Shown: one piece after another, positions 18,807-28,300 of the stretch
Position numbering within the stretch: position 1 is the first letter of the stretch
Layout: every line of letters begins with the position of its first letter
Origin: Salinibacterium sp.
Lineage (GTDB): Bacteria > Actinomycetota > Actinomycetes > Actinomycetales > Microbacteriaceae
DNA: 64,000 nucleotides
Reading direction: 5' to 3'
Assembly (NCBI GenBank): GCA_015234465.1
Contig: JADGNA010000011.1
Location: 115,681-179,680 of the forward strand
Program-made: the position numbers and the translations under genes
The notes under the pieces: model-generated
Databases searched by the model: none
Told to the model about the DNA's origin: nothing
Seen by the model: only the letters and a program-made list of their open reading frames with translations

Positions 18807-18834
18807 ACGACCCGGCCGACGCGGGCCGGGTCGT
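18807..18834 (-). terminator. Hairpin between flp and tadE (likely partial terminator)
   Basis: ACGACCCGGCC ... GGCCGGGTCGT forms a perfect 11-bp stem with a six-base loop in the 65-bp gap after the flp stop. There is no long T run, so it probably attenuates rather than ends transcription. This would give far more pilin than downstream machinery. Confidence 0.6.
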
Positions 18835-18847
18835 CGCATGACCGTGA

Positions 18848-19057
18848 CTAGGGGGTGGGCTTGGTGCTTCCCACGCTGCCGGGGAGGATCCCCGTGAAGA
18901 AGGTGGACAGCTGGTCGCCGAAGGCCCAGAGCGCCGCGGCAACGACGACGACGATGACGCCGATCAGGATCGCGTACTCGACGGCGCTCGCGCCGCGCTC
19001 GTCGCGCCCGAGGCGGTCATTCACGAAGCTCTGCAGGGTGAGGAGGAACTTGGTCAT
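18848..19057 (-). CDS. flp: Flp family type IVb pilin
   Basis: Major pilin precursor of 69 aa. A basic leader is followed by the prepilin site RG|ASAVEYAIL (Glu+5, Tyr+6), the 20-residue hydrophobic assembly helix and a short polar tail ending STKPTP. ATG 19057 is preceded by GGAGT; upstream in-frame ATGs lack ribosome sites and would add an untypical extension. First gene of the tad operon, so the promoter should lie in 19058-19200. Confidence 0.92.
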   Translation of the reverse strand: MTKFLLTLQSFVNDRLGRDERGASAVEYAILIGVIVVVVAAALWAFGDQLSTFFTGILPGSVGSTKPTP

Positions 19058-19407
19058 GTGAGACTCCAATCGGTGATGCAACCCGGCCGACCCCCGACGG
19101 GCCCCGTTGGCTTTGCGTCCCCGAATCACTTCGGGTTTGCCTTGTGCTGTGCTCTGGGCCTGCAATCTCTGCAGTAGTCAAAGATTAGGCTGGGGCGCTT
19201 CCCTTCTGTAGGAAAAATGGGGTACAACTACACCGTGGTATACCCCGAATTCGGGGGCCAGTCGGCCAAAATGCCGACATCCGGGGGACATTTCACCACC
19301 AAAGCGGGGGCCATGGCGGCCTATATGCCGGAAGGCGCATCCTTCACCCGGCTGCCGAGTGCGGCGATCCCACTCCGCTCTCAGCCAGCGCTGCCATCCT
19401 GTGCGCC
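19058..19407. other. 350-bp intergenic region upstream of flp and of the DUF488 gene
   Basis: No gene is visible. On the flp side it holds a small hairpin (CCCGAA-TCAC-TTCGGG, 19120-19135) and an AT-richer stretch near 19175-19235, where the flp promoter probably lies. It also contains the palindrome at 19243-19256 and a second stem GTCGGC-CAAAAT-GCCGAC near 19261-19278. I could not pick a convincing -35/-10 pair. Confidence 0.5.
19241..19257. promoter_or_regulatory. TACCCC...GGGGG palindrome
   Basis: CCCCGAATTCGGGG is a perfect 14-bp palindrome preceded by TA. It resembles the TACCCCC-core-GGGGG elements at 22171, 22232 and 45664, which lie upstream of surface-polysaccharide genes. Confidence 0.4.
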
Positions 19408-19962
19408 ATGACCACCCCGGTCTTCACGGTCGGCCATTCAACCAGGAGCCTCGAAGAGTTCGTGGCACTCGTGCGCGCCCACGGGGTGACGCTCGTCGCA
19501 GACATCCGTACCGTGCCCAAGTCGCGCCGAAACCCGCAGTACTGGGAGGACTCGATGCGGGTGACGCTGCCGGAGCATGGCATCGGGTACACCCGAATCG
19601 CTGGCCTCGGCGGGCTGCGCAAGACCAGCGCGGACTCGCCGAACGATGCCTGGCGCAACCTCTCGTTCCGCGGCTACGCCGACTACATGCAGACCCCCGA
19701 GTTCGAAGCCGCCCTCGCGGAGCTCGTGGCCCTCACCGAGGAGCACACCGTCGCGATCATGTGTGCGGAGGCCGTGCCGTGGCGGTGCCACCGCTCGCTC
19801 GTCGGCGACGCACTTCTCGCCCGCGGCATCCGCGTCGCCGACATCATGACGCCCACCAACGCCCGCGAGGAGACCCTGACCTCCTTTGCAGTCGTCGACG
19901 GCACGACCGTGACCTACCCGGCCAGCGAACACTCAGGCGATGCGGGGACTGTGGAGCCATGA
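19408..19962 (+). CDS. DUF488 family protein
   Basis: DUF488 domain protein of 184 aa. The family motifs are clear: FTVGHSTRSLEEF at the N-terminus, VADIRTVPKSRRNPQ near 31-45, and CAEAVPWRCHRSLVGD near 118-133 with its conserved Cys, Trp and His. The biochemical function of the family is not established. Its stop overlaps the start of the following membrane protein gene (ATGA), so the two are probably co-expressed. Confidence 0.88.
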   Translation: MTTPVFTVGHSTRSLEEFVALVRAHGVTLVADIRTVPKSRRNPQYWEDSMRVTLPEHGIGYTRIAGLGGLRKTSADSPNDAWRNLSFRGYADYMQTPEFEAALAELVALTEEHTVAIMCAEAVPWRCHRSLVGDALLARGIRVADIMTPTNAREETLTSFAVVDGTTVTYPASEHSGDAGTVEP

Positions 19963-20774
19963 CAGCCACCAGGGGAAAAGATCTCGCACGCCAGATCACG
20001 GTCGCAGTGAGTGCGCTCATAGCGCTCGTCGGCGGGTTCATCGGTTCCGGCGCCGCAGGAGGAACACAGATCGCGGATGCCGCTGACGGCGCCCTGCAAA
20101 CCGACACAAGCACGATCGCCCCGGCAGGTCCGGCCTTCGCGATCTGGTCGGTCATCTACCTCGGGCTGGCGGCATACGCGGTCTGGCAGTTCCTGCCCGG
20201 CCAGCGCGACGCGGCGCGACAGCGAAGGCTCGGCTACCCCATCGCGGCGAGCATGCTGCTCAATGCGGCCTGGATCCTCAGCGTGCAGGCCGGCAGCGTC
20301 TTCCTCAGCGTCGTCGCGATCATCGCGCTCCTCGCGGTACTCGTGATCGCCTTCCTCATCGCGGCAGACACCGCATCCGATGGGCCAATCGACGCCGTCG
20401 TGACGGACGGCACGGTCGGTCTCTACCTCGGCTGGGTGAGCGTCGCGACGATCGTCAACATCGCGGCATGGCTCGCCGACCTCGGCTTCGACGGCGGGCC
20501 CCTCTCACCCGACACGTGGGGCGTCGTGCTCGCGCTCGCGGCCGGCGTGGTCGGCTGCGGTTACGCCCTGCGCTCGAACGGACGCGTGGGCCCCGCCCTC
20601 TCCCTCTGCTGGGGCCTCGCGTGGGTCGCGGTCGAACGCATCACGGGCGAGCCCGAGAGCATGCCCACGGCGATCGCCGCCATCGTCGCAGTCGTCGCCG
20701 TAGCTGCCGTGACCGCACTCACACGCGTGCGCTCCGTCGCGACCGCCGCCCGCCGCGAACCGATCAGCACCTAG
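19959..20774 (+). CDS. TspO/MBR-like tryptophan-rich membrane protein
   Basis: Polytopic membrane protein of 271 aa with about six or seven helices. PAGPAFAIWSVIYLGLAAYAVWQ (~52-74) and the following WILSVQAGS and YLGWVSVATIVNIAAW segments resemble TspO/MBR-type proteins as found in actinobacteria, which are longer than classical 160-aa TspO. Ligand and role are uncertain; porphyrin or stress links are known for TspO proper. ATG 19959 overlaps the DUF488 stop. Confidence 0.75.
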   Translation: MTATRGKDLARQITVAVSALIALVGGFIGSGAAGGTQIADAADGALQTDTSTIAPAGPAFAIWSVIYLGLAAYAVWQFLPGQRDAARQRRLGYPIAASMLLNAAWILSVQAGSVFLSVVAIIALLAVLVIAFLIAADTASDGPIDAVVTDGTVGLYLGWVSVATIVNIAAWLADLGFDGGPLSPDTWGVVLALAAGVVGCGYALRSNGRVGPALSLCWGLAWVAVERITGEPESMPTAIAAIVAVVAVAAVTALTRVRSVATAARREPIST

Positions 20775-20810
20775 GCTCGAACGACGCCCAAGAAACGAAA
20801 CGAGGACAGC

Positions 20811-21188
20811 ATGGCAACCATCGACCTGACGGCCGCAGACTTTGAGAAGACCGTCACGGAGCCCGGCATCACGCTGGTTGACTTCTGGGCCGACTGGTGC
20901 GGCCCCTGCAAGCAGTTCGCCCCCGTCTATGAGAGCGCGAGCGAGCAGCACGCGGATGTCACCTTCGCCAAGGTCGACACGGAGGCGGAGCAGGCGCTGG
21001 CGGGTGCCGCCAACATCACGTCGATCCCGACGCTCATGGCGTTCCGCGACGGCGTGCTCGTCTTCTCGCAGCCGGGCGCCCTCCCGGCCCCCGCACTCGA
21101 GGAGGTCATCACGGCCGTCAAGGGCCTCGACATGGAGCACGTCTGGGCGCAGATCCGCGCACAGCAGGAGGCCGAGGGCAACGCCTAA
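20811..21188 (+). CDS. trxA: Thioredoxin
   Basis: Cytosolic thioredoxin of 125 aa with the active site FWADWCGPCKQF (C31/C34) and the cis-Pro segment SIPTLMAF. It carries a C-terminal extension of about 15 residues (MEHVWAQIRAQQEAEGNA) beyond the basic fold. Preceded by GAGGACAGC at a reasonable distance. It ends just before a strong inverted repeat and converges on the metallopeptidase gene. Confidence 0.93.
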   Translation: MATIDLTAADFEKTVTEPGITLVDFWADWCGPCKQFAPVYESASEQHADVTFAKVDTEAEQALAGAANITSIPTLMAFRDGVLVFSQPGALPAPALEEVITAVKGLDMEHVWAQIRAQQEAEGNA

Positions 21189-21193
21189 CCTCT

Positions 21194-21231
21194 CCTAATT
21201 CAGGAGTTCAGGCCTGAGCTCCTGAATTAGG
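21194..21231. terminator. Inverted repeat between trxA and the metallopeptidase gene
   Basis: CCTAATTCAGGAG (21194-21206) pairs perfectly with CTCCTGAATTAGG (21219-21231); the loop contains the smaller palindrome TCAGGCCTGA. It lies between convergent stops and is probably a bidirectional terminator. One arm belongs to a 21-bp repeat unit. Confidence 0.65.
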
Positions 21232-21257
21232 AAAGCGAACTCCTGAGTTGGGAGAGG
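21216..21257 (+). repeat. Two tandem 21-bp units (GAACTCCTGAGTTGGGAAAG type)
   Basis: Units at 21216-21236 and 21237-21257 share the frame GA(A/G)CTCCTGA(A/G)TT(A/G)GGA(A/G)AG. The same unit occurs twice in tandem at 56316-56357. In both places the repeats sit directly next to a minus-strand stop codon. Confidence 0.75.
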
Positions 21258-21258
21258 G

Positions 21259-22125
21259 TCAGAGCTGGGCGCCGCTCACCGCGAAGGTGTCGCACGCGCC
21301 CGCGCCCTGCTCGTAGCCGGTCGTGAACCAGCGCTGGCGCTGCTCGCTTGAGCCGTGCGTCCAGTTGTGCGGCGTCACCTCGCCCTGCATCGTCTCCTGG
21401 ATGTGGTCGTCCCCGATGACGGATGCCGCATCCAGCGCCTGTGCCACCTGCTCGCGCGTGAGCGGCTCGAGGAACGCGGTGCCGTACTCGTCCTGCGTCG
21501 CCGCAGCAGCTCCCGCCCACGCTCCCGCGTAGCAATCCGCCTGCAGTTCGAGGCGCACTGAATCGGATGTCGGCCCGGCGTCGCCGCGCTGGATCTGGCC
21601 CATGGTGCCGGTGACATTCTGGATGTGGTGTCCCCACTCGTGCGCGATGACATACATCTCCGCGAGCGGTCCACCCTCGGCTCCGAAGGTCGACTGCAGT
21701 TCGTTGTAGAACGACAGGTCAAGGTACACGGTCTCGTCGGCGGGGCAGTAGAAGGGGCCGACGGCACTCGTCGCGCCGCCGCATCCGGTGTTCGTCTGGG
21801 CTTCGAAGAAGACATAGCCCGGCGGGCGGTAGGAGGCGCCGAGCTCCCCCTCCCAGAAGGCCTCGATCGACTGGGCGGCGAAATCTGCGCGGCACTCGGT
21901 GCTCTCGTTGGCATCGGCACCCGTCTCGCAGTCCTCGACGACGCTCACGGGACCCGAGGAAGTCTGGCCCTGCCCGAGAAAGCCGCTCACGTCGACGCCG
22001 GTGAACTGGGCGATCAGGAAGACGGCAATCAGGCCCACGATGCCGCCGCCACCGGCGATCGCCGCGCCTCGCCCTCGTTTGCTGGCCCGAGGCCCTCCGC
22101 TTCGCGCGTTGTCATTGAAGGTCAT
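21259..22125 (-). CDS. Neutral zinc metallopeptidase (YpfJ/COG2321 family)
   Basis: Membrane-anchored or secreted protein of 288 aa. A basic N-terminus (NARSGGPRASKRGRG) leads into one hydrophobic segment (~22-45), then a domain with VIAHEWGHHIQNVTG near 157-171, containing HExxH. Length and motif match the predicted neutral zinc metallopeptidases, whose substrates are unknown. ATG 22125 is used because the upstream extension would run through the TACCCC palindrome. The 3' end abuts the 21-bp repeats. Confidence 0.88.
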   Translation of the reverse strand: MTFNDNARSGGPRASKRGRGAAIAGGGGIVGLIAVFLIAQFTGVDVSGFLGQGQTSSGPVSVVEDCETGADANESTECRADFAAQSIEAFWEGELGASYRPPGYVFFEAQTNTGCGGATSAVGPFYCPADETVYLDLSFYNELQSTFGAEGGPLAEMYVIAHEWGHHIQNVTGTMGQIQRGDAGPTSDSVRLELQADCYAGAWAGAAAATQDEYGTAFLEPLTREQVAQALDAASVIGDDHIQETMQGEVTPHNWTHGSSEQRQRWFTTGYEQGAGACDTFAVSGAQL

Positions 22126-22170
22126 GGGGCAGACGCTACCCCCGCAAGCGATTCCCACCCATTGAAATAT

Positions 22171-22190
22171 CACCCCCGAAAGGGGGGGTA
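22171..22190. promoter_or_regulatory. C5-GAAA-G7 palindrome, copy 1
   Basis: CACCCCCGAAAGGGGGGGTA: five C and seven G around GAAA, with flanking AC/GT extending the symmetry. In reverse it nearly equals the element at 45664 (TACCCCCCTTTCGGGGG). Placed 46 bp before the metallopeptidase start and ~500 bp before the polysaccharide operon. Confidence 0.5.
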
Positions 22191-22231
22191 CGGACCTGTC
22201 GGTGACCACGCTACTGTAAGCAAATCATTCA

Positions 22232-22250
22232 CCTCCCCCTTTCCGGGGGG
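22232..22250. promoter_or_regulatory. C5-TTTCC-G6 palindrome, copy 2
   Basis: CCTCCCCCTTTCCGGGGGG repeats the C-run/TTT/G-run design 61 bp downstream of copy 1, on the operon-proximal side. May be a binding site for a regulator of the polysaccharide genes. Confidence 0.4.
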
Positions 22251-22336
22251 CACGTGGATGGGGGTCACCAGTTCCCGCTCGCGGCCCCGCACCCAGCACC
22301 ATTCCTTCTCCCCCGAGGAGGAACGCAGTCCCAGGA

Positions 22337-22380
22337 GTCCGATGTCGGGCCGGTCGCCGGCCAGCACCATGACATCGGAC
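22337..22380 (+). promoter_or_regulatory. Nested stem-loop in the polysaccharide mRNA leader
   Basis: GTCCGATGTC (22337-22346) pairs perfectly with GACATCGGAC (22371-22380), and inside it GGCCGG-TCG-CCGGCC forms a second stem. No T run follows. Candidate attenuator, anti-termination or RNA-binding element. Confidence 0.55.
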
Positions 22381-22677
22381 CCTCAATCGTTGTTCCCGCA
22401 GCGATCGCCGCATGCCGGCTGCCCAGCTTGACCCGAACACCGCGTCGCTTCCCACGGCGACGCGAAACCCCGTCGCAGCCCCCGCTGCACCCGTACAGCG
22501 CCAGCGCACACCGCGCCGCGCTGCTGACAGTGCGTGCTCGCCGTCATTTCGTGCGGCATTGCACCGCTGTGCCCTGCGCCCCGTAGCGATCTGCGGCAAC
22601 GACGTCCTGATCGTGGTACCCGCATGCCCGCGGGTGCCCCCCACCTGTGCTTCCCGTGCCTGCAGGAGGACTTCCCG

Positions 22678-24204
22678 ATGACCCATTCAGGAGTGAGCCT
22701 CGGAACCTCGAGTCGACCGCTCTCTGCCCACCCACGCAACGCGCTGCGACTCGTCGAGCCCGTCACATCCGATGCGCCAGCTGCGGAATCAGGACCCGCG
22801 TGGGCGCGCCGCTACCGACAGCGTCTCCTCCTGAGCGACACGCTCATCATCTGCCTCGCGGTCAGCGGGCCCTTCATCGCCTGGAGCACCCAGTCATCGT
22901 GGAGTCCCGCCGAGATCGCGGCGCACTGGTTGATCGCGGCTGGCATCGCGCTGCTGTGGTTCACGGTGCTCAGCATCTTCCGCACGCGGGATTGCCGCAT
23001 CCTGAGCGTCGGGGTCACCGAATACAAGCGGGTCGTGAGCGCGAGCACCCTCGTGATCGGCCTGCTCGCGATCGCATTCGTCGTCGCGGGTGTCGGCCCC
23101 ATCGCCCCTCCATTCCTCGTCGCCTTCCCCCTCGGCCTCGTCGCGCTCGTACTCGGTCGCTGGTCGTGGCGAAGGTGGCTCATCAGTCGCGGGCGTGAAG
23201 GCCACTGCCTCTCTAGGGTCCTCGTGGTCGGAAACCGGAGCGATGTCACCTATGTCGCGAAGCAGATCGAGCGGGCCTCGACGGCTGCATACGCGGTCGT
23301 TGGTGCCGTGGTCGACGCCGCGGGGTCTGAACCTCTTGCCGCACAGCTTGCCGGGCTCCCCACGAGCACCGACCTCGACTCCGTGGCGGCCACGGCGGCC
23401 GAACTGGGCGCCGACTCGGTCGTGGTCGCCGGGCCGCCGCCCGGTCGGCCCGACTTCATCCGTGACCTCTCCTGGCAGCTGGAGGGCACCGCCACCGACC
23501 TGGTGCTCGCAACGAGCCTCGCGAATGTCGCGGGCCCCCGCATCCACCTGCGCCCCATGGAGGGGCTGCCCCTCATCCACGTGGAGATCCCGCAGTTCGA
23601 GGGCGGCCGCCATGTGCTCAAGCGGGCCTTCGATGTCGCGGTCTCGGGCGTCGCGCTCCTCGTGCTCGCGCCCGTCTTCGCCGTCATCGCCCTCGCGGTG
23701 CGACTCGACAGCCCAGGGCCGGCCCTCTTCTCGCAGGAGCGCGTGGGCCGCGACGGCCGCCGGTTCACGATGTGGAAGTTCCGCACGATGGTGACGAGCG
23801 CGAGCGATGACCTCACGGGCCTCCTCGACCACAACGAGGGCAAGGGCGTGCTCTTCAAGATGCGCAACGATCCGCGCGTGACGCGGGTGGGACGGATGCT
23901 GCGGCGCCACTCCCTCGACGAGCTCCCCCAGCTCTGGAACATCCTCGTCGGCGACATGAGCGTCGTCGGCCCCCGCCCGCCCCTGCCGCGCGAGGTCGAG
24001 AACTACGAGGACCACGTGCACCGGCGGCTCTACATCCGCCCCGGCCTCACGGGTATGTGGCAGATCAACGGCCGCTCCGACCTCAGCTGGGAGGAGAGCG
24101 TCAAGCTCGACCTCTACTACGTCGAGAACTGGTCGCTCGTCGGCGACATCGTCATCATGTGGCGCACCCTCCGACAGGTGAGCCACCCGGTCGGGGCCTA
24201 CTGA
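22678..24204 (+). CDS. Polyprenyl-phosphate sugar-1-phosphate transferase (initiating transferase)
   Basis: Membrane protein of 508 aa that transfers a sugar-1-phosphate from its nucleotide carrier to undecaprenyl phosphate, the first step of repeat-unit synthesis. Four or five N-terminal helices (~40-160) and a CoA/NAD-fold middle region precede the catalytic bacterial sugar transferase domain from ~315. That domain shows KRAFDVAVSGVALLVLAP, KFRTM, RRHSLDELPQLWNIL, VGPRPPLPREVENY and RPGLTGMWQINGRS. Which sugar is used (glucose, galactose or other) cannot be told. ATG 22678 follows AGGAGGA. First gene of the operon; its stop overlaps the next start (TGATG). Confidence 0.93.
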   Translation: MTHSGVSLGTSSRPLSAHPRNALRLVEPVTSDAPAAESGPAWARRYRQRLLLSDTLIICLAVSGPFIAWSTQSSWSPAEIAAHWLIAAGIALLWFTVLSIFRTRDCRILSVGVTEYKRVVSASTLVIGLLAIAFVVAGVGPIAPPFLVAFPLGLVALVLGRWSWRRWLISRGREGHCLSRVLVVGNRSDVTYVAKQIERASTAAYAVVGAVVDAAGSEPLAAQLAGLPTSTDLDSVAATAAELGADSVVVAGPPPGRPDFIRDLSWQLEGTATDLVLATSLANVAGPRIHLRPMEGLPLIHVEIPQFEGGRHVLKRAFDVAVSGVALLVLAPVFAVIALAVRLDSPGPALFSQERVGRDGRRFTMWKFRTMVTSASDDLTGLLDHNEGKGVLFKMRNDPRVTRVGRMLRRHSLDELPQLWNILVGDMSVVGPRPPLPREVENYEDHVHRRLYIRPGLTGMWQINGRSDLSWEESVKLDLYYVENWSLVGDIVIMWRTLRQVSHPVGAY

Positions 24205-25397
24205 TGAACGCGCCGCACATCTCCCCGCCCCGGCTCTCGTTCGCGATGATCGGCACCCGAGGCGTGCCCGCCGCGTACGGCGGCTTCGAGACAGCGGTTG
24301 AGGAGATCGGCGCACGACTCGTCGAGGCCGGCCACGAGGTCACGGTCTACTGCAGGAACGCGGATGCCTCGCTCCGGCGCCACCGCGGCATGCAGCTGGT
24401 GCACCTGCCCGCCGTCAAGGTCAAGGTGGGCGAGACGCTCAGCCACACCGCGCTCTCGGTCGCCCACGCGACCTTCCGGCGTCGGCCGGATGTCGCGTTC
24501 GTCTTCAATGCCGCGAACGCCCCCTTCGTTCCCTGGCTCCGCGCGCTCGGCGTCCCCACCGCCGTGCACGTCGACGGGCTGGAGTGGAAGCGCGCCAAGT
24601 GGAACGGCCTCGGCCGGCGCTACTACCGGCTGGTCGAGCGGCTCGCGGTCGATTGGGCCGACGCCTTGATCGCGGATGCCCGTGGCATCTCCGACTACTA
24701 CGCCGCGAACTTCGCTGCCCCGACCGAGCTGCTCACCTATGGGGCCGCGGTGCAGGACGATGCCGGGCACGATCGCATCCGCCCCCTCGGCCTCGAACCC
24801 AAGCGCTATCACCTCGTCGTGGCCCGCTTCGAGCCCGAGAACCACGTCGACGTCATCGTCGATGCCTACCACCGGAGTTCGGCGGAACTGCCGCTCGTGG
24901 TCGTGGGCAGCGCCCCGTATGCGGCGGCCTACACGCAGAAGATTCGCCAGGTCGCGGAGTCGGATGCTCGCATCCGGCTGCTCGGCGGCGTCTACGACCA
25001 GTTGCAGCTCGACGAGCTGTACGCAAACGCCCTCGCCTATGTCCATGGACATTCGGTCGGGGGTACCAACCCGTCGCTGTTGCGCGCCATGGGAGGTGGG
25101 ACTTCCGTGCTCGCGTACGACATCGATTTCAATCGGGAGGTGCTCGGTGAGGAGGCTGCCTACTTCGGTTCAGCCTCAGCACTGTCGCGCCATTTCGATG
25201 ACGTTGAGAGTGAGCCCGAACGCCATGTGGCGCTCGGGCGGCGCCTTCAGCGACGGGCCCAACGTCTCTACAACTGGGACGCCGTGAGTCGTGGCTACGA
25301 GGAACTGGGGCTCCGCCTCGCCTCGGGCTACACGATTCGCGCCTCTTCTCCCCTCCGTGCACCGCGTCCCTCCCATTCGATCCCGAGGTTGCCATGA
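24204..25397 (+). CDS. DUF1972-type family 4 glycosyltransferase
   Basis: Cytoplasmic GT-B glycosyltransferase of 397 aa. The N-terminal DUF1972 acceptor domain has FAMIGTRGVPAAYGGFETAVEEI (~13-35), typical of rhamnosyltransferase-like enzymes in exopolysaccharide loci. The C-terminal GT4 domain holds ARFEPENHVDVIVDAYHRS and HGHSVGGTNPSLLRAMGGG. It most likely adds the second sugar to the lipid-linked primer (inference). Coupled to both neighbours (TGATG upstream, ATGA downstream). Confidence 0.88.
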   Translation: MNAPHISPPRLSFAMIGTRGVPAAYGGFETAVEEIGARLVEAGHEVTVYCRNADASLRRHRGMQLVHLPAVKVKVGETLSHTALSVAHATFRRRPDVAFVFNAANAPFVPWLRALGVPTAVHVDGLEWKRAKWNGLGRRYYRLVERLAVDWADALIADARGISDYYAANFAAPTELLTYGAAVQDDAGHDRIRPLGLEPKRYHLVVARFEPENHVDVIVDAYHRSSAELPLVVVGSAPYAAAYTQKIRQVAESDARIRLLGGVYDQLQLDELYANALAYVHGHSVGGTNPSLLRAMGGGTSVLAYDIDFNREVLGEEAAYFGSASALSRHFDDVESEPERHVALGRRLQRRAQRLYNWDAVSRGYEELGLRLASGYTIRASSPLRAPRPSHSIPRLP

Positions 25398-28300
25398 TCA
25401 CCATGCCCCGCTCCTCCGCCGCCAGGTCTCGCGTCGTTGCGATGGCCCTCGCCTTCGTGCTCGCGGCGGGCGTGCTGGTGCAGGCGAGTCCGGCCGTCGC
25501 AGACTCGGCGCCGGCGGATCCCGCGGTCTCGCCGACGGTCACGGCCGACGGCTTGCCGACGACCCAGATCAACGGGGTCGCCTGGTCGCAGGTCATCGTC
25601 GGCAACACCGTCTATGTGGGCGGCGACTTCACGGCGGCACGGCCAGCCGGGGCGGCCCCCGGCACCAACGAGGTGCCACGCACGCACCTGCTCGCCTACA
25701 ACCTGACGACGGGCGCGCTCATCAGCGGCTTCAACCCGACGCTCAACGGCCAGGTGCTTGCGCTGACGGCAGCGCCGGATGGTTCGCGCATCTACGCGGT
25801 CGGCGACTTCACGAATGTGAACGGCACGGGTCTCTCCCGGGCGGCCGCCTTCGACACCGCGACAGGCGCACTCATCACGTCCTGGCGGCCCATCCTCGGC
25901 AGCCAGGGTCGAGCCGTCCACGCGACTGCTTCCACCGTCTATCTGGGCGGCAACTTCACGACCGTCAATGGCGTGGCCCGCAACCGCATCGCGGCCGTGA
26001 GCGCGGCCGACGGCTCCACGCTTGCCTTCAACCCCAATGCCGAGAGCGCCGTCAATGCGATCACGCTCACGAAGGACGGTTCGAAGGTCGTCGTCGGCGG
26101 CAAGTTCGCCGCGCTCGGGGGCACCGCCATCCGCGGGCTTGCGGCCGTGCATCCGGTCACGGGCGCTGTGCTGCCGTGGGCCATCAACAACACGATCTAC
26201 GCCTCCGGCTCCAACGCCGCCTTCACGAGCCTCTATGCGACGGATGATGCGGTGTACGGCACCGCGTGGGCGTGGGGTCGCAACGACGGCAACCTTGAGG
26301 GCAGTTTCTCGGCGAACCCAGCGACGGGCGAGATCATCTGGCTCAATGATTGCCACGGCGACACGCACTCGGTCTACCCAGTGGGCGATGTCGTCTACTC
26401 GGTGGGCCACGCGCACTACTGCGGCAATATCGGCGGCTTCCCGCAGACGGAGCCCTGGACGTTCTACCGCGCCATCGCCACCACGAAGGCCGCGACGGGC
26501 ACCATCACCCGCGACCCGCACGGCTACTTCAACTTCGAGGGGCACCCGCGCCCGAGCCTCCTGCACTGGTACCCGACGATCAACGCGGGTTCCTTCACAG
26601 GGCAGAACCAGGGGCCGTGGCACATCACGGGCAACGGCAACTACATCGTGCAGGGCGGCGAGTTCACGGTCGTCAACGGTGTCGCCCAGCAGGGCCTCGT
26701 GCGCTTCGCGACCGCCGATATCGCCCCCAACGACGTCGGCCCGCAGTCCAATGTGGGGCTCACTCCCAACGTGATCTCGTTCAAGGCCGGCGAGGTGAGG
26801 GTCTCGTGGCAGGCGACCCACGACCGTGACAACGAGAACATCCGCTACGAGGTGACACGCGACGGCGCCGTCGTGCACACCGTCACGCAGCCCTCCAACG
26901 AGTGGACCAGGCCGATCATGACCTTCACCGACACGGGGCTCACCCCCGGTGCGCGACACCTGTATCGGGTGCACTCCTACGACGCCTTCGAGAACTGGGC
27001 GAGCAGGGCCGCCATCTGGGTGGATGTCGCCACGGAGAATGCCGGCAACGACTACACGCAGGCTGTGCTGACAGATGCACCACTCTCCTACTGGCCGCTC
27101 GACGAGGACTCGGGCACGACCGCATACGACCACGCCGGGGCACAGGACCTGACCCTGGCGGCGGGAGCTGCGAGGGGTGCGGACGGCATCATCAGCGAGA
27201 GTGCCGCGATCGACCTGAGCGGCACCTCGAATGGCTTCGGCAGCACGCAGTCCGCCGCGCCCGCACCGTCGGCCTTCACCCTCGAGGCATGGGTCAAGAC
27301 GACCTCCAACCGGGGCGGCAAGATCATCGGCTTCGGTGACCGCACGACCGGCAACTCGGGCTCCTATGACCGGCACGTCTACATGGACAACTCCGGCCGC
27401 GTCTGGTTCGGCGTGCACCCGGGCGGCGTCCGCACGGTCAACTCGAGCCAGTCGTTCAACGACGGGCAGTGGCACCACATCACGGCGTCCCTCGGCGCCA
27501 ACGGCATGCGCCTGCACGTCGACGGGATGCTCGTCGCCACTCGTGACGATGTCACGAGCGGGCAGGAGTTCAATGGCGTGTGGCGGGTCGGCGGCGACAA
27601 CCTGAGTGGCTGGCCCTCGCGCCCCTCGAGCGACTACCTCAACGGCGACATCGACGAGGTTGCGGTCTACCCGACCGTGCTCTCCCGGCAGCAGGTCGTG
27701 AGCCACTTCGTCGCGGCGGGCAACACCTCTCCCCTGCCTCCCGCCCCGGCCGACGCCTACGGCCAGTCGGTCTACAACGACGACCCCACGCTCTACTGGC
27801 GTCTCGCCGATGACACGGCCACGACGGCCGCCGACTCGGGCATGCAGAACACGCCCGGTACCTATTCGGGCACCGCGACGCTCGGCCAGCCCGGCGCGCT
27901 CGACGACGGTGACGACGAGGCGGTGGGCTTCACGGGCAATACCGTGATCGGCAGCAACAAGGCGTTCGCCAACCCGCGCACCTACTCCCTCGAGGCGTGG
28001 TTCCAGACCTCGAGCGAAACGGGCGGCAAGATCATCGGCTTCGGTGACCAGCGCAACGGCCTGTCGAGCAACTACGACCGCCACCTCTATATGCAGGATG
28101 ACGGCCTCCTGGTCTTCGGCACGTGGACGGGATCCGCCAACACCATCACGACGTCGAGCTCCTACAACGACGGCGCGTGGCACTACGCGGTCGCAACGCA
28201 GTCGAGTGCGGGCATGCAGCTGTACGTCGACGGCGTGCTCGTGGGCTCGCATCCGCAGACCCAGGCGCAGGACTACACGGGCCACTGGAAGATCGGAGGC

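Larger units (their letters stand above)
22126..22677 (+). other. Long non-coding leader of the polysaccharide operon
   Basis: The 552 bases upstream of the first polysaccharide gene contain no convincing gene. They hold two C5...G5 palindromes (22171-22190, 22232-22250), a divergent promoter zone for the metallopeptidase, and a nested stem-loop at 22337-22380. The distance from that structure to the start codon is about 300 bases. Short frames inside it (for example 22412-22681) lack ribosome sites and normal composition. Confidence 0.6.

Noticed and set aside
22412..22681. An 89-codon frame in the polysaccharide leader
   Set aside because: No ribosome site, random-looking composition, and it overlaps the start of the initiating transferase out of frame.
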